Source: Allobogoriella deserti (lineage in GTDB: Bacteria > Actinomycetota > Actinomycetes > Actinomycetales > Actinomycetaceae). Taken from it: a stretch of 64,000 nt of DNA. The translations under genes were made by a program, and so were the position numbers. The notes under the pieces were generated by a model. That model was given only the letters and a program-made list of their open reading frames with translations. It ran no database searches and was not told the origin of the DNA. The stretch spans positions 1 through 64,000 of the forward strand of contig NZ_JBHUEE010000011.1 in NCBI RefSeq assembly GCF_042680605.1, read 5' to 3'. This document shows positions 44,773 to 53,677 of this stretch, in pieces; position 1 is the stretch's first letter; each line of letters begins with the position of its first letter.

Positions 44773-45744
44773 TCAGCGGTACGGGTCGACCATCTCCTGG
44801 GTGACGTCCTCGCCCGTTGCCAGCAGCAGCGCGAGCAGCAGTCGCGCGTGGAAGAGCGGGACGGAGGCGAACTGGAGGGCACCGGCTGCGACGAGGTCGA
44901 CGCCACCCCCGTTGCCGTAGATCGGTACCACCGGCCCCGCGGCCACTCGCGTGGAGAGTCCGACTGCGACGCCGGAATCCGACGCGGCGCGCACCCAGTC
45001 CAGGATCGCGTGAGTGGCGTTGCCGGTTCCGGTCCCGGCGAGGATCACGCCCTTGGCTCCGGCGGCGACCGCAGCCTCGGCCAGCGCCGCATCCACACCG
45101 GGGTAGACGGCGACGACGTCGACGCGCGTGGCGTCGAAGCGCGCGTCCGGCAATGGCAACGCCGGTGGTCGGACGGGCCTCACGGTCACGGTGGTGACGC
45201 CGTCGCGGACCGTGCCGATCGGGCCGCCGTCGCTCGTTCGGAAGGGCTCGGCGGCGATCGTGTGGTGCTTACGCGTGCGCGCAGGGTCGTACAGAGCACC
45301 CGCGAAGACGATCACCGTGCCGCAGCCGCGTGCCGTGTCCGAGGCCGCCACCGCGATGGCGTCGCGAAGGTTGCGTGGCCCGTCCGAGTCGGGTTCGTCC
45401 GCCGTGCGCTGGGCTCCGGTGAGAACCACGGGCTTGTCCCCGCCGTGCACGAGCGAGAGCAGATAGGCCGTCTCCTCCATGGTGTCCGTGCCGTGGGTGA
45501 CGACGACGCCGTCGACCTCCTCGCGGGCGAGTTCGTCGGACACCGCCTCACAGATCCGACGCAGGTGTTCGTGACGCAGCAGGAACGAGCCGAGGTTGAA
45601 CAGGTCCCGGGAGCGGATCTCGATCTCGTCCACCGCCACTCCGGTGAGCAGGTCGGCGGCGCCGCGCATGGCCACGGCTCCACCGTCCTCGGAGCGGGTC
45701 GAGGCGATCGTGCCTCCGGTCCCGATCACCACCACCGTCTTCAT
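44773..45744 (-). CDS. ansA: asparaginase family amidohydrolase
   Basis: 323 residues. The two active-site threonine loops are VIGTGGTIAST (Thr12) and VVTHGTDTMEETAYL (Thr86-Asp87). VLTGAQRTADEPDSDGPRNL and GVILAGTGTGNA are also conserved. No signal peptide, so cytoplasmic. L-asparagine is the default substrate, but the operon with a PuuE-like deacetylase leaves room for another amide. Confidence 0.88.
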   Translation of the reverse strand: MKTVVVIGTGGTIASTRSEDGGAVAMRGAADLLTGVAVDEIEIRSRDLFNLGSFLLRHEHLRRICEAVSDELAREEVDGVVVTHGTDTMEETAYLLSLVHGGDKPVVLTGAQRTADEPDSDGPRNLRDAIAVAASDTARGCGTVIVFAGALYDPARTRKHHTIAAEPFRTSDGGPIGTVRDGVTTVTVRPVRPPALPLPDARFDATRVDVVAVYPGVDAALAEAAVAAGAKGVILAGTGTGNATHAILDWVRAASDSGVAVGLSTRVAAGPVVPIYGNGGGVDLVAAGALQFASVPLFHARLLLALLLATGEDVTQEMVDPYR

Positions 45745-45869
45745 GCCACATGCTCCGTCCGCGTGACGACCTCGCCGTGGACGCTACGACGGCTCCGTCG
45801 CCGAGACCAGTCGACGTCGCCCGCCACCGGCGTCGCGAAGGTTCTCGCCGTGCGCTCCCCGGTAGAGGT

Positions 45870-46520
45870 CTACGGTGACCGTTCGAGGATGCCGAGATCG
45901 AGGGCCCGCAGCACCGCTCGGGTGCGGTCCCGGACCCCGAGCTTGAGGAAGACGTTCGTCATGTGGTTCTTCACCGTTCCGGCGGCCAGATGCAGCACGT
46001 CGGCGATCTCACCGTTCGAGTAACCGGCCGCGGCGAGTCGCAGGACGTCGAGTTCGCGGGCGGTCAGCGGCTCGGGCCGGTCGAGCCCGTCGACGGGGTC
46101 GCGGACGGCGGCGGCACGGAAGATCCGGTCCGTCAGGTTCGGCTGGACGAGGGTTCCGCCGTACGCGAGCGTACGGATAGCACCGACGAGCTGGTCGAGG
46201 GTGACGTCCTTGAGAAGATACCCGCGCGCTCCCGCCCGCAGCGCCTGCAGCACGAGCTCGTCGTCGTCGAACGTGGTCAGCACCAGCACCGGCGGTGCGA
46301 TCCCCCGCTCCGCGAGCGCCTCCAGCGTGGTGATGCCGTCGCGGCCCGGCATCCGCAGGTCGAGCAGGAGCACGTCGATCTCGACGTTCTCGGCGAGAGC
46401 GAGAGCTTCGTCGCCGTCGGACCCCTCGGCCACGACCTCGACGTCGTCCGCAAAGGCGAGCAGGCTGCGGATGCCCTTGCGCACCAGGTGCTGATCGTCC
46501 ACGAGCGCAACCCGGATCAT
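45870..46520 (-). CDS. NarL/LuxR-family response regulator
   Basis: 216 residues. Receiver domain with Asp54 (VLLLDLRMPGRDG) and Lys in GYLLKDV; LuxR HTH at about 150-205 (LTARELDVLRLAAAGYSNGE, then LAAGTVKNHMTNVFLKLGV). The ATG overlaps the stop of the kinase gene (ATGA). With the kinase it resembles DesKR/LiaRS-type pairs that control the divergent ABC exporter. Confidence 0.93.
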   Translation of the reverse strand: MIRVALVDDQHLVRKGIRSLLAFADDVEVVAEGSDGDEALALAENVEIDVLLLDLRMPGRDGITTLEALAERGIAPPVLVLTTFDDDELVLQALRAGARGYLLKDVTLDQLVGAIRTLAYGGTLVQPNLTDRIFRAAAVRDPVDGLDRPEPLTARELDVLRLAAAGYSNGEIADVLHLAAGTVKNHMTNVFLKLGVRDRTRAVLRALDLGILERSP

Positions 46521-47650
46521 GCCGGTACCCGTGCCGTGATGATGAAGCCGGCACCGCGGCGGGACCTGAGGTCCAGCGTGCCGCCGAGCTCCTCGATCCG
46601 CTCGGTCATGCCGGTCAACCCGTTCCCGGGTTGCAGGTCGGTGACGCCGGCGCCGTCGTCTCGCGCCGTGAGCACGAGACCGTCGACGTCTGAGGTGACC
46701 GCGATGTCGAGTCTGGTCGCATCGGCGTGCCGCAGGGTGTTCGTGACAACCTCCTGGACGCAGCGGACGACGGCGAGCGCCACTCGTTCGCCCGGTGGGC
46801 ACTGCTCGTCCACCCGGAGGTCGATCGTCAGGCCGGGAATCCCGGCGACCACCTTCCGCAGCGTGGGTTCCAGCCCCGCAGGTTCACTGCGCAGCTCGCC
46901 GACAGCCGCCCGCACGTCGGAGAGGAGGTCCTTCGCGACCTGGCGGGTCTGCAGGACGTGTTCGCGGGTCTCGCCGTCGGACTGCAGTGCGATGACCTCG
47001 AGATCGAGCGCGAGGGCGGTGAGCTGGTGCCCGACGAGGTCGTGCAGGTCCCGGGCGATCCGCAGTCGCTCCGCGTCTCGACTGGAGGTGGCGAGCAACG
47101 CCGTCGCAGCACGGAGATCGGCGTGTGCGGCGGCGAGTTCGGCCCGTGCCTCGTGCTCGCGGCGGGCCGAGATGACAACGACCGCCGCGAAGGACATGAA
47201 CGCCGCGTAGGCCAGCGTGTTGAACACGACGGAGGCGACGGACGTGCCTTCGATGGCGGCCGAACCGGCCGCGACGACCACGGTGTGGGCCGCGACGACG
47301 AGCGCGACCGCCCAGCCGGGTAGCACGAAGGCACTGGTCGCCGTCGTGACGACGAACAGCACCGCGGTCCACCCGAGGTGCGGGGCGAGCAGGAACACGG
47401 CGCTACCGCAGATGGCGAGCACCACGAACCGGCCGAGCTCCGAACCAGCCCACGGCACCGGGAGAAAGCCGCACTCGATCGCGAAGACGAGCACGTAGAT
47501 CACGTACAACGACCACCACACGACGGTCGTGGCCGTGGAATCGCCGACCCCGGCGCCGGAGAACAGCACCGCGGCCCCCACGACGAGCGCACCGATCAGG
47601 CCGGCTGCGCCGCCGAAGACCTCATCGGGACGAGCGCGCATTGGGTGCAT
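46517..47650 (-). CDS. sensor histidine kinase, HisKA_3 (DesK-like)
   Basis: About 377 residues; two ATGs three codons apart (47650 and 47641) both lack a strong ribosome site. Five or six helices occupy about 10-170. A coiled segment leads to the phospho-acceptor His203 in RIARDLHDLVGHQL. The HATPase has CVQEVVTNTLRHADAT and a Gly-rich lid (GNGLTGMTERIEELGG). It probably senses membrane or envelope stress and signals to the co-transcribed NarL-type regulator. Confidence 0.9.
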   Translation of the reverse strand: MHPMRARPDEVFGGAAGLIGALVVGAAVLFSGAGVGDSTATTVVWWSLYVIYVLVFAIECGFLPVPWAGSELGRFVVLAICGSAVFLLAPHLGWTAVLFVVTTATSAFVLPGWAVALVVAAHTVVVAAGSAAIEGTSVASVVFNTLAYAAFMSFAAVVVISARREHEARAELAAAHADLRAATALLATSSRDAERLRIARDLHDLVGHQLTALALDLEVIALQSDGETREHVLQTRQVAKDLLSDVRAAVGELRSEPAGLEPTLRKVVAGIPGLTIDLRVDEQCPPGERVALAVVRCVQEVVTNTLRHADATRLDIAVTSDVDGLVLTARDDGAGVTDLQPGNGLTGMTERIEELGGTLDLRSRRGAGFIITARVPA

Positions 47651-47769
47651 GCTACGGCGGCCCGCACGCCCCCGGACGTGCCAGAGGTCATGGATGCCAC
47701 CCGTGCCTGCCGGCACATCCGCCCGGCCCGGTCCGCTGCGTAGCGTCCGGGTCGTCGAAAGGAGCGGTC

Positions 47770-48498
47770 ATGACCGTGCTGGAGATGTGTGACGTGCACA
47801 AGACGTACGCCGAGGTCCGCGCCCTCGACGGCCTGGACCTGGTGGTCGAACGGGGCGAGATCGTCGCCGTCCTGGGCCCCAACGGAGCCGGGAAGACGAC
47901 CGCGTTCGAGCTGCTGCTCGGGCTGTCTCGTCCGACATCGGGGCATGTCGAGGTGCTCGGACAGGCGCCCGGTGGCGCGGTACGGGCCCGAGTCGGGGCG
48001 ATGCTGCAGTCCGCCGGACTGCCGGCGCAGACGACGGTGCGGGATCTGGTGCGGTTACTGGGCCGTGCCTACCCACGATCACTCCCGGTGGACGAGGTGC
48101 TCGAACGGACGTCGCTGACGGGCCGGGCCGGCGCGCGGGTCACGTCCCTCTCCGGCGGCGAACGTCAGCGGCTGCTGCTCGCCTTGGCACTGGTCGGGGC
48201 GCCCGATGTGCTGCTCCTCGACGAGCCGACGGCAGCCATGGACGTCGCTTCGCGGCGGGCGTTCTGGCGACAGACCCGCGCGAGCGTCGCCGAGGGCGCG
48301 ACACTGCTGTTCGCCACCCACGATCTGGCCGAAGCGTCGGCCGTGGCCGACCGGGTCGTGGCGCTCCACGAAGGGCGCACGGTGGCGGACGCGACTCCGG
48401 AGGAGCTCACGGATCACGGCCGCAGCGATCTCGAGGACGTGTTCCTGGCGCTCACCGACGAATGGTCCAGCGCCGTGGACGGGAAGGCCGTCCGATGA
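47770..48498 (+). CDS. ABC-2 exporter ATP-binding protein
   Basis: 242 residues. Walker A GPNGAGKTT (36-44), signature LSGGERQRLLLAL, Walker B VLLLDEPTAAMD and switch His in LLFATHDLAEA. ATG has AGGAG 6 bases upstream. Divergent from the two-component genes and coupled to the permease gene (ATGA), suggesting an antibiotic or lipid exporter induced by that system. Confidence 0.92.
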   Translation: MTVLEMCDVHKTYAEVRALDGLDLVVERGEIVAVLGPNGAGKTTAFELLLGLSRPTSGHVEVLGQAPGGAVRARVGAMLQSAGLPAQTTVRDLVRLLGRAYPRSLPVDEVLERTSLTGRAGARVTSLSGGERQRLLLALALVGAPDVLLLDEPTAAMDVASRRAFWRQTRASVAEGATLLFATHDLAEASAVADRVVALHEGRTVADATPEELTDHGRSDLEDVFLALTDEWSSAVDGKAVR

Positions 48499-49337
48499 CC
48501 ACACACACTCAACACCATGGCCCGGGCCCGATCCGGGAGCGGAGGACCGGCGGCCCGCTCGGCCTGATGGCGCTCGCGGTCCTCACGGAGCTGCGGGCGA
48601 GCCTGCGCACCCCCGAGTTCGCGGTCGGTGCCGTGGCGATCCCGCTGGTGCTGTACGCCATGTTCGGGCTGCCGAACGAGTCCACCCTGCCCGGCGGAAC
48701 GAGTGTCCGGCTGGCGATGCTCGTCTCTATCGCCGCCTACGGCGTCGTCTCGCTGGCGATCTTCGTCTTCGGCGAGGACGTGGCGGGAGACCGCGGCCGG
48801 GGTTGGGCACGGACCCTGGCGGCCACGCCACTGCAGACACGGACGTACCTAGCCGGAAAGGTGGGCGACGCCGTCGTGCTGGCCGTCCTCATCGTGACGG
48901 CCCTGTCGCTGCTCGCCGCGTTCGCGGGTGGCGTCGAACTCGACGCCGGCTCCTGGCTCGCCCTCGGCGCGACCATGGTCTCTGCGGTCCTGCTGTTCAG
49001 TCCGCTCGGCTTCGCCATCGCGTATCTGGCTCGGCCGCGGGCCGCGGCGGTGGTCGCGAATCTCATCTTCCTGCCGCTGGCATTCGCGTCGGGCTTCTTC
49101 TTCCCGCTCGGTGAACTGCCCGACGTCATCGGGACGATCGCCGAGGTCCTCCCTACCTTCCACTTCGGGCAGCTCGCCTACCGTGTGGTGATGCCTGACG
49201 GCGACGTCGAGTTCTGGTCCGACACGGCGACGCGGCCGCTGTGGATCCATGCGGTGTGGGTGCTGGGCTACGCCGTCGTCCTCGGTGCGGCCGCGTTGCT
49301 GGCTGCGCGGCGCGAGGCCGTCACCCGCCGTGGCTGA
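48495..49337 (+). CDS. ABC-2 type exporter permease
   Basis: 280 residues with six helices (first near 33-55). ABC-2 features include the amphipathic GWARTLAATPLQTRTYLAGK before the third helix and LIFLPLAFASGFFFPLGELP, the family's hallmark loop. His/Gly-rich N-terminal tail. Works with the ATPase encoded just upstream. Confidence 0.9.
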   Translation: MTTHTQHHGPGPIRERRTGGPLGLMALAVLTELRASLRTPEFAVGAVAIPLVLYAMFGLPNESTLPGGTSVRLAMLVSIAAYGVVSLAIFVFGEDVAGDRGRGWARTLAATPLQTRTYLAGKVGDAVVLAVLIVTALSLLAAFAGGVELDAGSWLALGATMVSAVLLFSPLGFAIAYLARPRAAAVVANLIFLPLAFASGFFFPLGELPDVIGTIAEVLPTFHFGQLAYRVVMPDGDVEFWSDTATRPLWIHAVWVLGYAVVLGAAALLAARREAVTRRG

Positions 49338-49364
49338 GGACGCTGACGGCGCCGCAGCCGACCG

Positions 49365-50390
49365 TCAGAACAGCGCGAGCTGAGTGGGTTCGGTCGCTGC
49401 CGGCGGTGCGGTCTCTGGCGTGGTGCGCTCGCGCCACATGCGCTCGGCGCGCCGTTCGAACCCGTGCCGACGTCGGATCCGCCCGGCCCGTTCGGCCAGC
49501 CACTGCCGGTACTCCTTGGCGGCGTACGAACCATGAGGGTAGATGTGCCGGTACTTCGGCACGAGCTCGGGAAACTCGCGCTGGAGCCAGGCCATGAACC
49601 ACTCACGAGCACCGGGGCGAAGGTGCAGCGCCCCGGTCGTGACGTCGCTCGCTCCTGCGTCCGCGAGGGCGGCGTGGAGCTCCTCGAGGTGGTCGGCGGA
49701 GTCGGTCAGCCAGGGCAGGATCGGCATCGCCAGGACCGAGCAGTCCAGCCCGGCGTCGGTGATCGCGCGTACCAGATCGAGCCGGGCCTGCGGTTTCGGT
49801 GTGCCGGGCTCGACGCGCTGTTGCAGCTCGGGATCGATCATCGCGAGTGAGACCGCCACCGACACAGGCACCTTCCGCGCGGCCTCGACGAGCAGGGGCA
49901 GGTCGCGGCGCAGCAGCGGGCCCTTGGTGAGGATCGAGAACGGCGTGCCGGAGTCGGCGAGTGCCTCGATGATGCCCGGCATGAGTTGGTAGCGACCCTC
50001 AGCGCGCATGTACGGATCCGAGTTGGTGCCGAGCGCCACGTGCTCGCGCTGCCACGACGGTCTGGCGAGCTCCTTGCGCAACACGTCGACCACATTGGTC
50101 TTGACGATGATCTGGGTGTCGAAGTCACGCCCGGAGTCGAGGTCGAGGTACTCGTGGGTCTTCCGCGCGAAGCAATAAACGCACCGGTGAAGGCAGCCAC
50201 GCGTGGTGTTGATCGTCCACGAGAACGGCATGTTCGACTGTTTCGGCACGCGGTTGAGCGCGCTCTTGCTCAGCACCTCGTGGAAGGTGACGCCGTCGAA
50301 GTCCGGGGTGCGGACGCTGCGCACCAGCCCCTTCAGTGGCAGCAAGGCACCCGGGTCCGTGCCGTCGATCCGTTGCGTCTCCCACCGCAC
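49365..50390 (-). CDS. Rv2578c-family radical SAM protein
   Basis: 341 residues. The iron-sulfur cluster motif Cx3CxxC is Cys66, Cys70, Cys73 (TRGCLHRCVYCFARKTHEY). FDGVTFHEVLSKSALNRVPK before it and YIYPHGSY-like RHIYPHGSYAAKEYRQWL near the end identify the Rv2578c (SPL-related) family. The GTG at 50390 (VRWETQ) is preferred because homologues begin there; a GTG at 50432 would place the start before the SOS box. The box at 50399-50414 lies 9 bases upstream, which implies induction by DNA damage. The substrate is not known to me; a DNA-lesion repair role is a guess from regulation and the SPL likeness. Confidence 0.88.
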   Translation of the reverse strand: MRWETQRIDGTDPGALLPLKGLVRSVRTPDFDGVTFHEVLSKSALNRVPKQSNMPFSWTINTTRGCLHRCVYCFARKTHEYLDLDSGRDFDTQIIVKTNVVDVLRKELARPSWQREHVALGTNSDPYMRAEGRYQLMPGIIEALADSGTPFSILTKGPLLRRDLPLLVEAARKVPVSVAVSLAMIDPELQQRVEPGTPKPQARLDLVRAITDAGLDCSVLAMPILPWLTDSADHLEELHAALADAGASDVTTGALHLRPGAREWFMAWLQREFPELVPKYRHIYPHGSYAAKEYRQWLAERAGRIRRRHGFERRAERMWRERTTPETAPPAATEPTQLALF

Positions 50391-50398
50391 GAAGCTAT

Positions 50399-50414
50399 TC
50401 GAACATAGTTTCGA
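50399..50414 (-). promoter_or_regulatory. LexA/SOS box before the radical SAM gene
   Basis: TCGAACATAGTTTCGA matches TCGAAC-N4-GTTCGA with one mismatch. It sits immediately upstream of the proposed start codon. TATGTT and TAGCTT on the minus strand are possible -10 sequences, both of which would be covered by LexA. The M. tuberculosis gene Rv2578c is, to my knowledge, also a LexA target. Confidence 0.7.
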
Positions 50415-50436
50415 GTCTGGGTCCAGCGACACTCCC

Positions 50437-51993
50437 TCAGGCGGCCTCGAGGTCCTGACCTCGGGCCACCTCGTCCGGGGTGAGCTTCCGCAGGGCGAGA
50501 CCCGTGACCACCCCGACCACGAGCACCAAGGCGGAACCGATCAGCGCCGCGGTGCTGAAGCCCTGGGCATAGGCGTCGAAGGCGCGTTCCAGGAGCGCAT
50601 CCGCGACGGCCGAGGGACTCTGACCGGCCGCGGCGACCGCGCCTCCCAGGGTCTCCTCGGCCGCCGCCGCAGCCTCGGCGTCGAGCACCTCCGGGGACCG
50701 GTCACTCATCGCGCTCCGGTAGATCGCCGCGGAGATCGTCCCCAGCGCGGCGATACCGAGCGCGCCGCCGAACTCGGCACTCGTCTCCGAGACTGCGGAG
50801 GCGGCGCCGGCCTTCTCGGGTGGGGCGGTGGCCAGGACCAAGGAGGTGGCGAGCGTGGCGGTGACCCCGACGCCCACGGTGAGCAACCCGTAACCGACGA
50901 TCAACCAGCCGACGTGATCGCTCGGGCCGATCCGACTGACCCACGCGAACCCGGCAGCCGAGACCGCCAGGCCGGCAGCGATCAGGACCGCCGGACGGAC
51001 CGTGCGCCCGAGAACCGACGCCGCAGTCACACCCAGCACGCTTCCACCCACCGCCGGGAGCATCCACACCGCGGCGTCGAACGGGCTGTACCCGAGCACC
51101 GCCTGAATGAAGGTCACCGCCAGGAACCCCATGCCCGCAGTGGCGAAGACGACGGTCATGTTGGCCGCGATGGAGGCACTGAACGCCGCGCGACGGAAGA
51201 GTCGGACATCGATCATCGGCGTCGCGGCCCGGAGCTGTCGGCGCGCGAACAGGGCGGCGAAGACGAGACCGGCGAGCAGGGTGACCACGCTGCCCACCTG
51301 CAGCCCCTCCCCCACCATCGTCTTGATCCCGTAGATCACCGGCAGGACGGCCGCCAAGGACAACACCGACCCCAGCAGATCGAGGCGACCGGGCGCCGGA
51401 TCCCGCGACTCGCGCACGATCATCGGAGCGACGACGAGCAGCAGCACCATGATCGGCACGTTCAGGAGGAAGACCGACCCCCAGTGGAATCGCTCCAGCA
51501 GCATCCCTCCGACGATCGGCCCGACGGCGAATCCCCCGGTGAACGCGGCGGTCCAGATGCCGATAGCGCTGCGCCGCTGATCCGGGTCGGCGAACATGCT
51601 GCGGATCAGCGAGAGCGTCGACGGTGCGAGCGTCGCGCCGCCGAGTCCGAGCAGCGCCCTGGCCGCGATGAGCATCTCCGCCGAGGTGGAGACCGCCGCC
51701 AGGACCGAGGCGGCGCCGAAGGCCGTCGCACCGATCAGCAACATCCGCCGCCGTCCGATGCGGTCCCCGAGGCTCCCCATGGTGATGAGGAACCCGGCCA
51801 TGACGAATCCGTAGATGTCCATCATCCAGAGATGTTGCGAGGCGGTGGGAGCGAGTTCGGCACTGATCGAGGGGGCCGCCATGAACAGGATGGACAGGTC
51901 CATGGAGGCGAGGAGGGCGGGAAGGACAAGCACGACGACGCCCCACCACTCGCGTGAGGTGGCCCGGGCGGGCAAGGAATCGGTAGTAGCCAT
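50437..51993 (-). CDS. MFS drug efflux transporter, DHA2 (EmrB/QacA) type
   Basis: 518 residues with about 14 helices. Family markers are LPALLASMDLSILFMAAPSI, GSLGDRIGRRRMLLIG (motif A), and LLGLGGATLAPSTLSLIRSM. A long cytoplasmic or periplasmic loop near 435-480 is Ala-rich. The start ATG lies 6 bases after a -10 (TATGAT), so the mRNA is probably leaderless. It is divergent from a TetR gene that almost certainly represses it. Confidence 0.92.
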   Translation of the reverse strand: MATTDSLPARATSREWWGVVVLVLPALLASMDLSILFMAAPSISAELAPTASQHLWMMDIYGFVMAGFLITMGSLGDRIGRRRMLLIGATAFGAASVLAAVSTSAEMLIAARALLGLGGATLAPSTLSLIRSMFADPDQRRSAIGIWTAAFTGGFAVGPIVGGMLLERFHWGSVFLLNVPIMVLLLVVAPMIVRESRDPAPGRLDLLGSVLSLAAVLPVIYGIKTMVGEGLQVGSVVTLLAGLVFAALFARRQLRAATPMIDVRLFRRAAFSASIAANMTVVFATAGMGFLAVTFIQAVLGYSPFDAAVWMLPAVGGSVLGVTAASVLGRTVRPAVLIAAGLAVSAAGFAWVSRIGPSDHVGWLIVGYGLLTVGVGVTATLATSLVLATAPPEKAGAASAVSETSAEFGGALGIAALGTISAAIYRSAMSDRSPEVLDAEAAAAAEETLGGAVAAAGQSPSAVADALLERAFDAYAQGFSTAALIGSALVLVVGVVTGLALRKLTPDEVARGQDLEAA

Positions 51994-51999
51994 ACCGGG

Positions 52000-52043
52000 A
52001 TCATACGTCCGTCTAATACGCCCGTACAAGACATTTGTATAAA
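52000..52043. promoter_or_regulatory. divergent promoters and TetR operator
   Basis: Minus strand: -35 TTGTAC (52024-52029), 18-base spacer, -10 TATGAT (52000-52005), then ATG 6 bases later. Plus strand: TATAAA (52038-52043) is a possible -10 for tetR. TACAA-GACAT-TTGTA (52025-52039) is an inverted repeat overlapping both, a good TetR-type operator candidate. Confidence 0.55.
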
Positions 52044-52062
52044 CTCGTCGTAGACTGCGCCC

Positions 52063-52623
52063 ATGAGCCAACGCGACGACCTCCTCCGAGGGGCGCGGCA
52101 GTGCCTGGCCGAGAAGGGCTACTCCCGCACGACCGCGCGCGACATCGCCCACGCTTCCGGCGCGAACCTCGCCTCGATCGGCTACTACTTCGGCTCCAAG
52201 GACGCCCTCCTGAACGCCGCCGTGCTGGAGTCGTTCGACGAGTGGGGCGACGCGGTCGAAGCCGCCATGGCCGACGCCGACAGCGACAATCCGCTCGACC
52301 GCCTCGAGGCATTCTTCGACCACTTCATCGCCAGCACACCGCAACGCCGCACCATGCTGGTGGCAAGCCTGCAGGCCTTCGCCGAGGCGGAGTTCGCGCC
52401 GGAGATCTACGCCCAACTACGCGCGTCCCACGACGAGGGCAGACGAAGCCTTGCCGCCCTCGTCCTCAACGCCGACCCGAGCGACCTGACGAACGAGGAT
52501 CTGAGCGTCGGCTTCGTCGTGCTCAGCCTGATCAACGGATTCGCCCTGCAGTGGTTCACCTCGCCCGAGTCCGCACCTGGACCGGCCGAGATCGCGCGCG
52601 CCGTCCGCCGCCTGGTCGGCTGA
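52063..52623 (+). CDS. TetR family transcriptional repressor
   Basis: 186 residues. HTH at about 25-45 (TTARDIAHASGANLASIGYYF) following CLAEKGYSR. The C-terminal ligand domain is all-helical and short. Divergent from the DHA2 exporter gene; ligands of that exporter are the expected inducers. Confidence 0.92.
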   Translation: MSQRDDLLRGARQCLAEKGYSRTTARDIAHASGANLASIGYYFGSKDALLNAAVLESFDEWGDAVEAAMADADSDNPLDRLEAFFDHFIASTPQRRTMLVASLQAFAEAEFAPEIYAQLRASHDEGRRSLAALVLNADPSDLTNEDLSVGFVVLSLINGFALQWFTSPESAPGPAEIARAVRRLVG

Positions 52624-52763
52624 TCCGGTGTCGGGGCCGGGGCCGCGCGCGACTAGCCGTACGGCGAAACCGGCTGAGCACGCCCCTCGGCGCGCCGGTG
52701 GCCCAGGCCCCGCGCGCGTGGGAAGGTCAGCATGCACGCCCATGCCGACAAGGAGCACTCAGC

Positions 52764-53618
52764 ATGACCCAGGTCGTTCCCGCGATCCCCACGCCGTTCT
52801 ACGACGACGGCGTGCTGGACCTGCCCGCGTTCGACGCGGCGCTGCAGGTGATCGAGCCGCACGTGGACGCGGTCTTCGTGGCGGGCACGACCGGGGAGTT
52901 CCTCGCCCTGGACGACGACGAGCGTATCGAGCTCTTCCGCCGCGCTGTGGCGTACCTCGGCCGCGACCGCGTCATCGCGCACGTCGGACACGGGAGCAGC
53001 CGTCAGGTGCTCCGGCTGGCCAAGGCGGCCACCGCCGGAGGTGTCCACCGTTTCGGCCTCGTCTCGCCGTACTACATCGCGACCGACGACGACGCTCTCG
53101 TCGGCTTCTACCGCACCGTCGCCGAGGCGCATCCGGACGCGAGCCTCTACGCGTACCTGTTCCCCGAACGCACCGGGACCGACCTGTCGGCGGAGACCTT
53201 CGGCCGGCTCATGGACCTGCCGGGGATGGCCGGCGCGAAGCTCTCCGGCGGCGCCGCGGACCGCCTGGCCGAGTACGCCGACGTGATGCACGACGAGCAG
53301 GACCTGTTCTCCGGCGACGACGCGCGGCTCCCGCAGGCGGTCGGCCACGGTGCGGCCGGCCTTGTCTCGGCCGTCGCGTCGGCGTTCCCGGAGAGTTACC
53401 GCGCGCTGGCGGACGCGCTCGACGCCGAGGACAGCAGCGCCGTCGAGGAGCACCAGGCCGTCGCCGCCCACCTCGTCTCGGCCGTCGGAACCACCGAACG
53501 GGTCAAGGCAGCCCTGGCCGAGCGCACGGGCCACGACTGGGCGGCACGGATGGCCCTGCCCGCACTCGAGGACGAGGCCCGCGAGGAGGTAGCCCGCGCC
53601 GTCGCCGAGCACTCTTGA
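52764..53618 (+). CDS. dihydrodipicolinate synthase/N-acetylneuraminate lyase family protein
   Basis: 284 residues, TIM-barrel Schiff-base lyase. AGTTGEFLALDDDER is the pyruvate-carboxylate loop, Lys159 in MAGAKLSGG is the Schiff-base lysine, and Tyr131 in YAYLFPERTG matches the catalytic tyrosine. It is not an obvious biosynthetic DapA and fits the catabolic branch that cleaves or dehydrates sugar acids such as 2-keto-3-deoxy-aldonates. It ends in a double-hairpin terminator against the convergent GntR gene. The ATG follows AAGGAG. Confidence 0.85.
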   Translation: MTQVVPAIPTPFYDDGVLDLPAFDAALQVIEPHVDAVFVAGTTGEFLALDDDERIELFRRAVAYLGRDRVIAHVGHGSSRQVLRLAKAATAGGVHRFGLVSPYYIATDDDALVGFYRTVAEAHPDASLYAYLFPERTGTDLSAETFGRLMDLPGMAGAKLSGGAADRLAEYADVMHDEQDLFSGDDARLPQAVGHGAAGLVSAVASAFPESYRALADALDAEDSSAVEEHQAVAAHLVSAVGTTERVKAALAERTGHDWAARMALPALEDEAREEVARAVAEHS

Positions 53619-53620
53619 CC

Positions 53621-53663
53621 GGACGGGCACCGACCCGTCCGAGCCGCACGGGCACCGGCCCGT
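53621..53663. terminator. two tandem hairpins between convergent genes
   Basis: First hairpin: GGACGGG (53621-53627) with CCCGTCC (53634-53640). Second: ACGGGC (53648-53653) with GCCCGT (53658-53663). The two are a tandem duplication of one unit containing CCGTCCGAGCCGC. They fill almost the whole gap between the two stops. Confidence 0.75.
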
Positions 53664-53677
53664 CCGAGCCGCTCGTC

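Noticed and set aside
52764..53618. Biosynthetic dapA
   Set aside because: No lysine-pathway neighbours; motif details and the sugar-acid context fit the catabolic branch.
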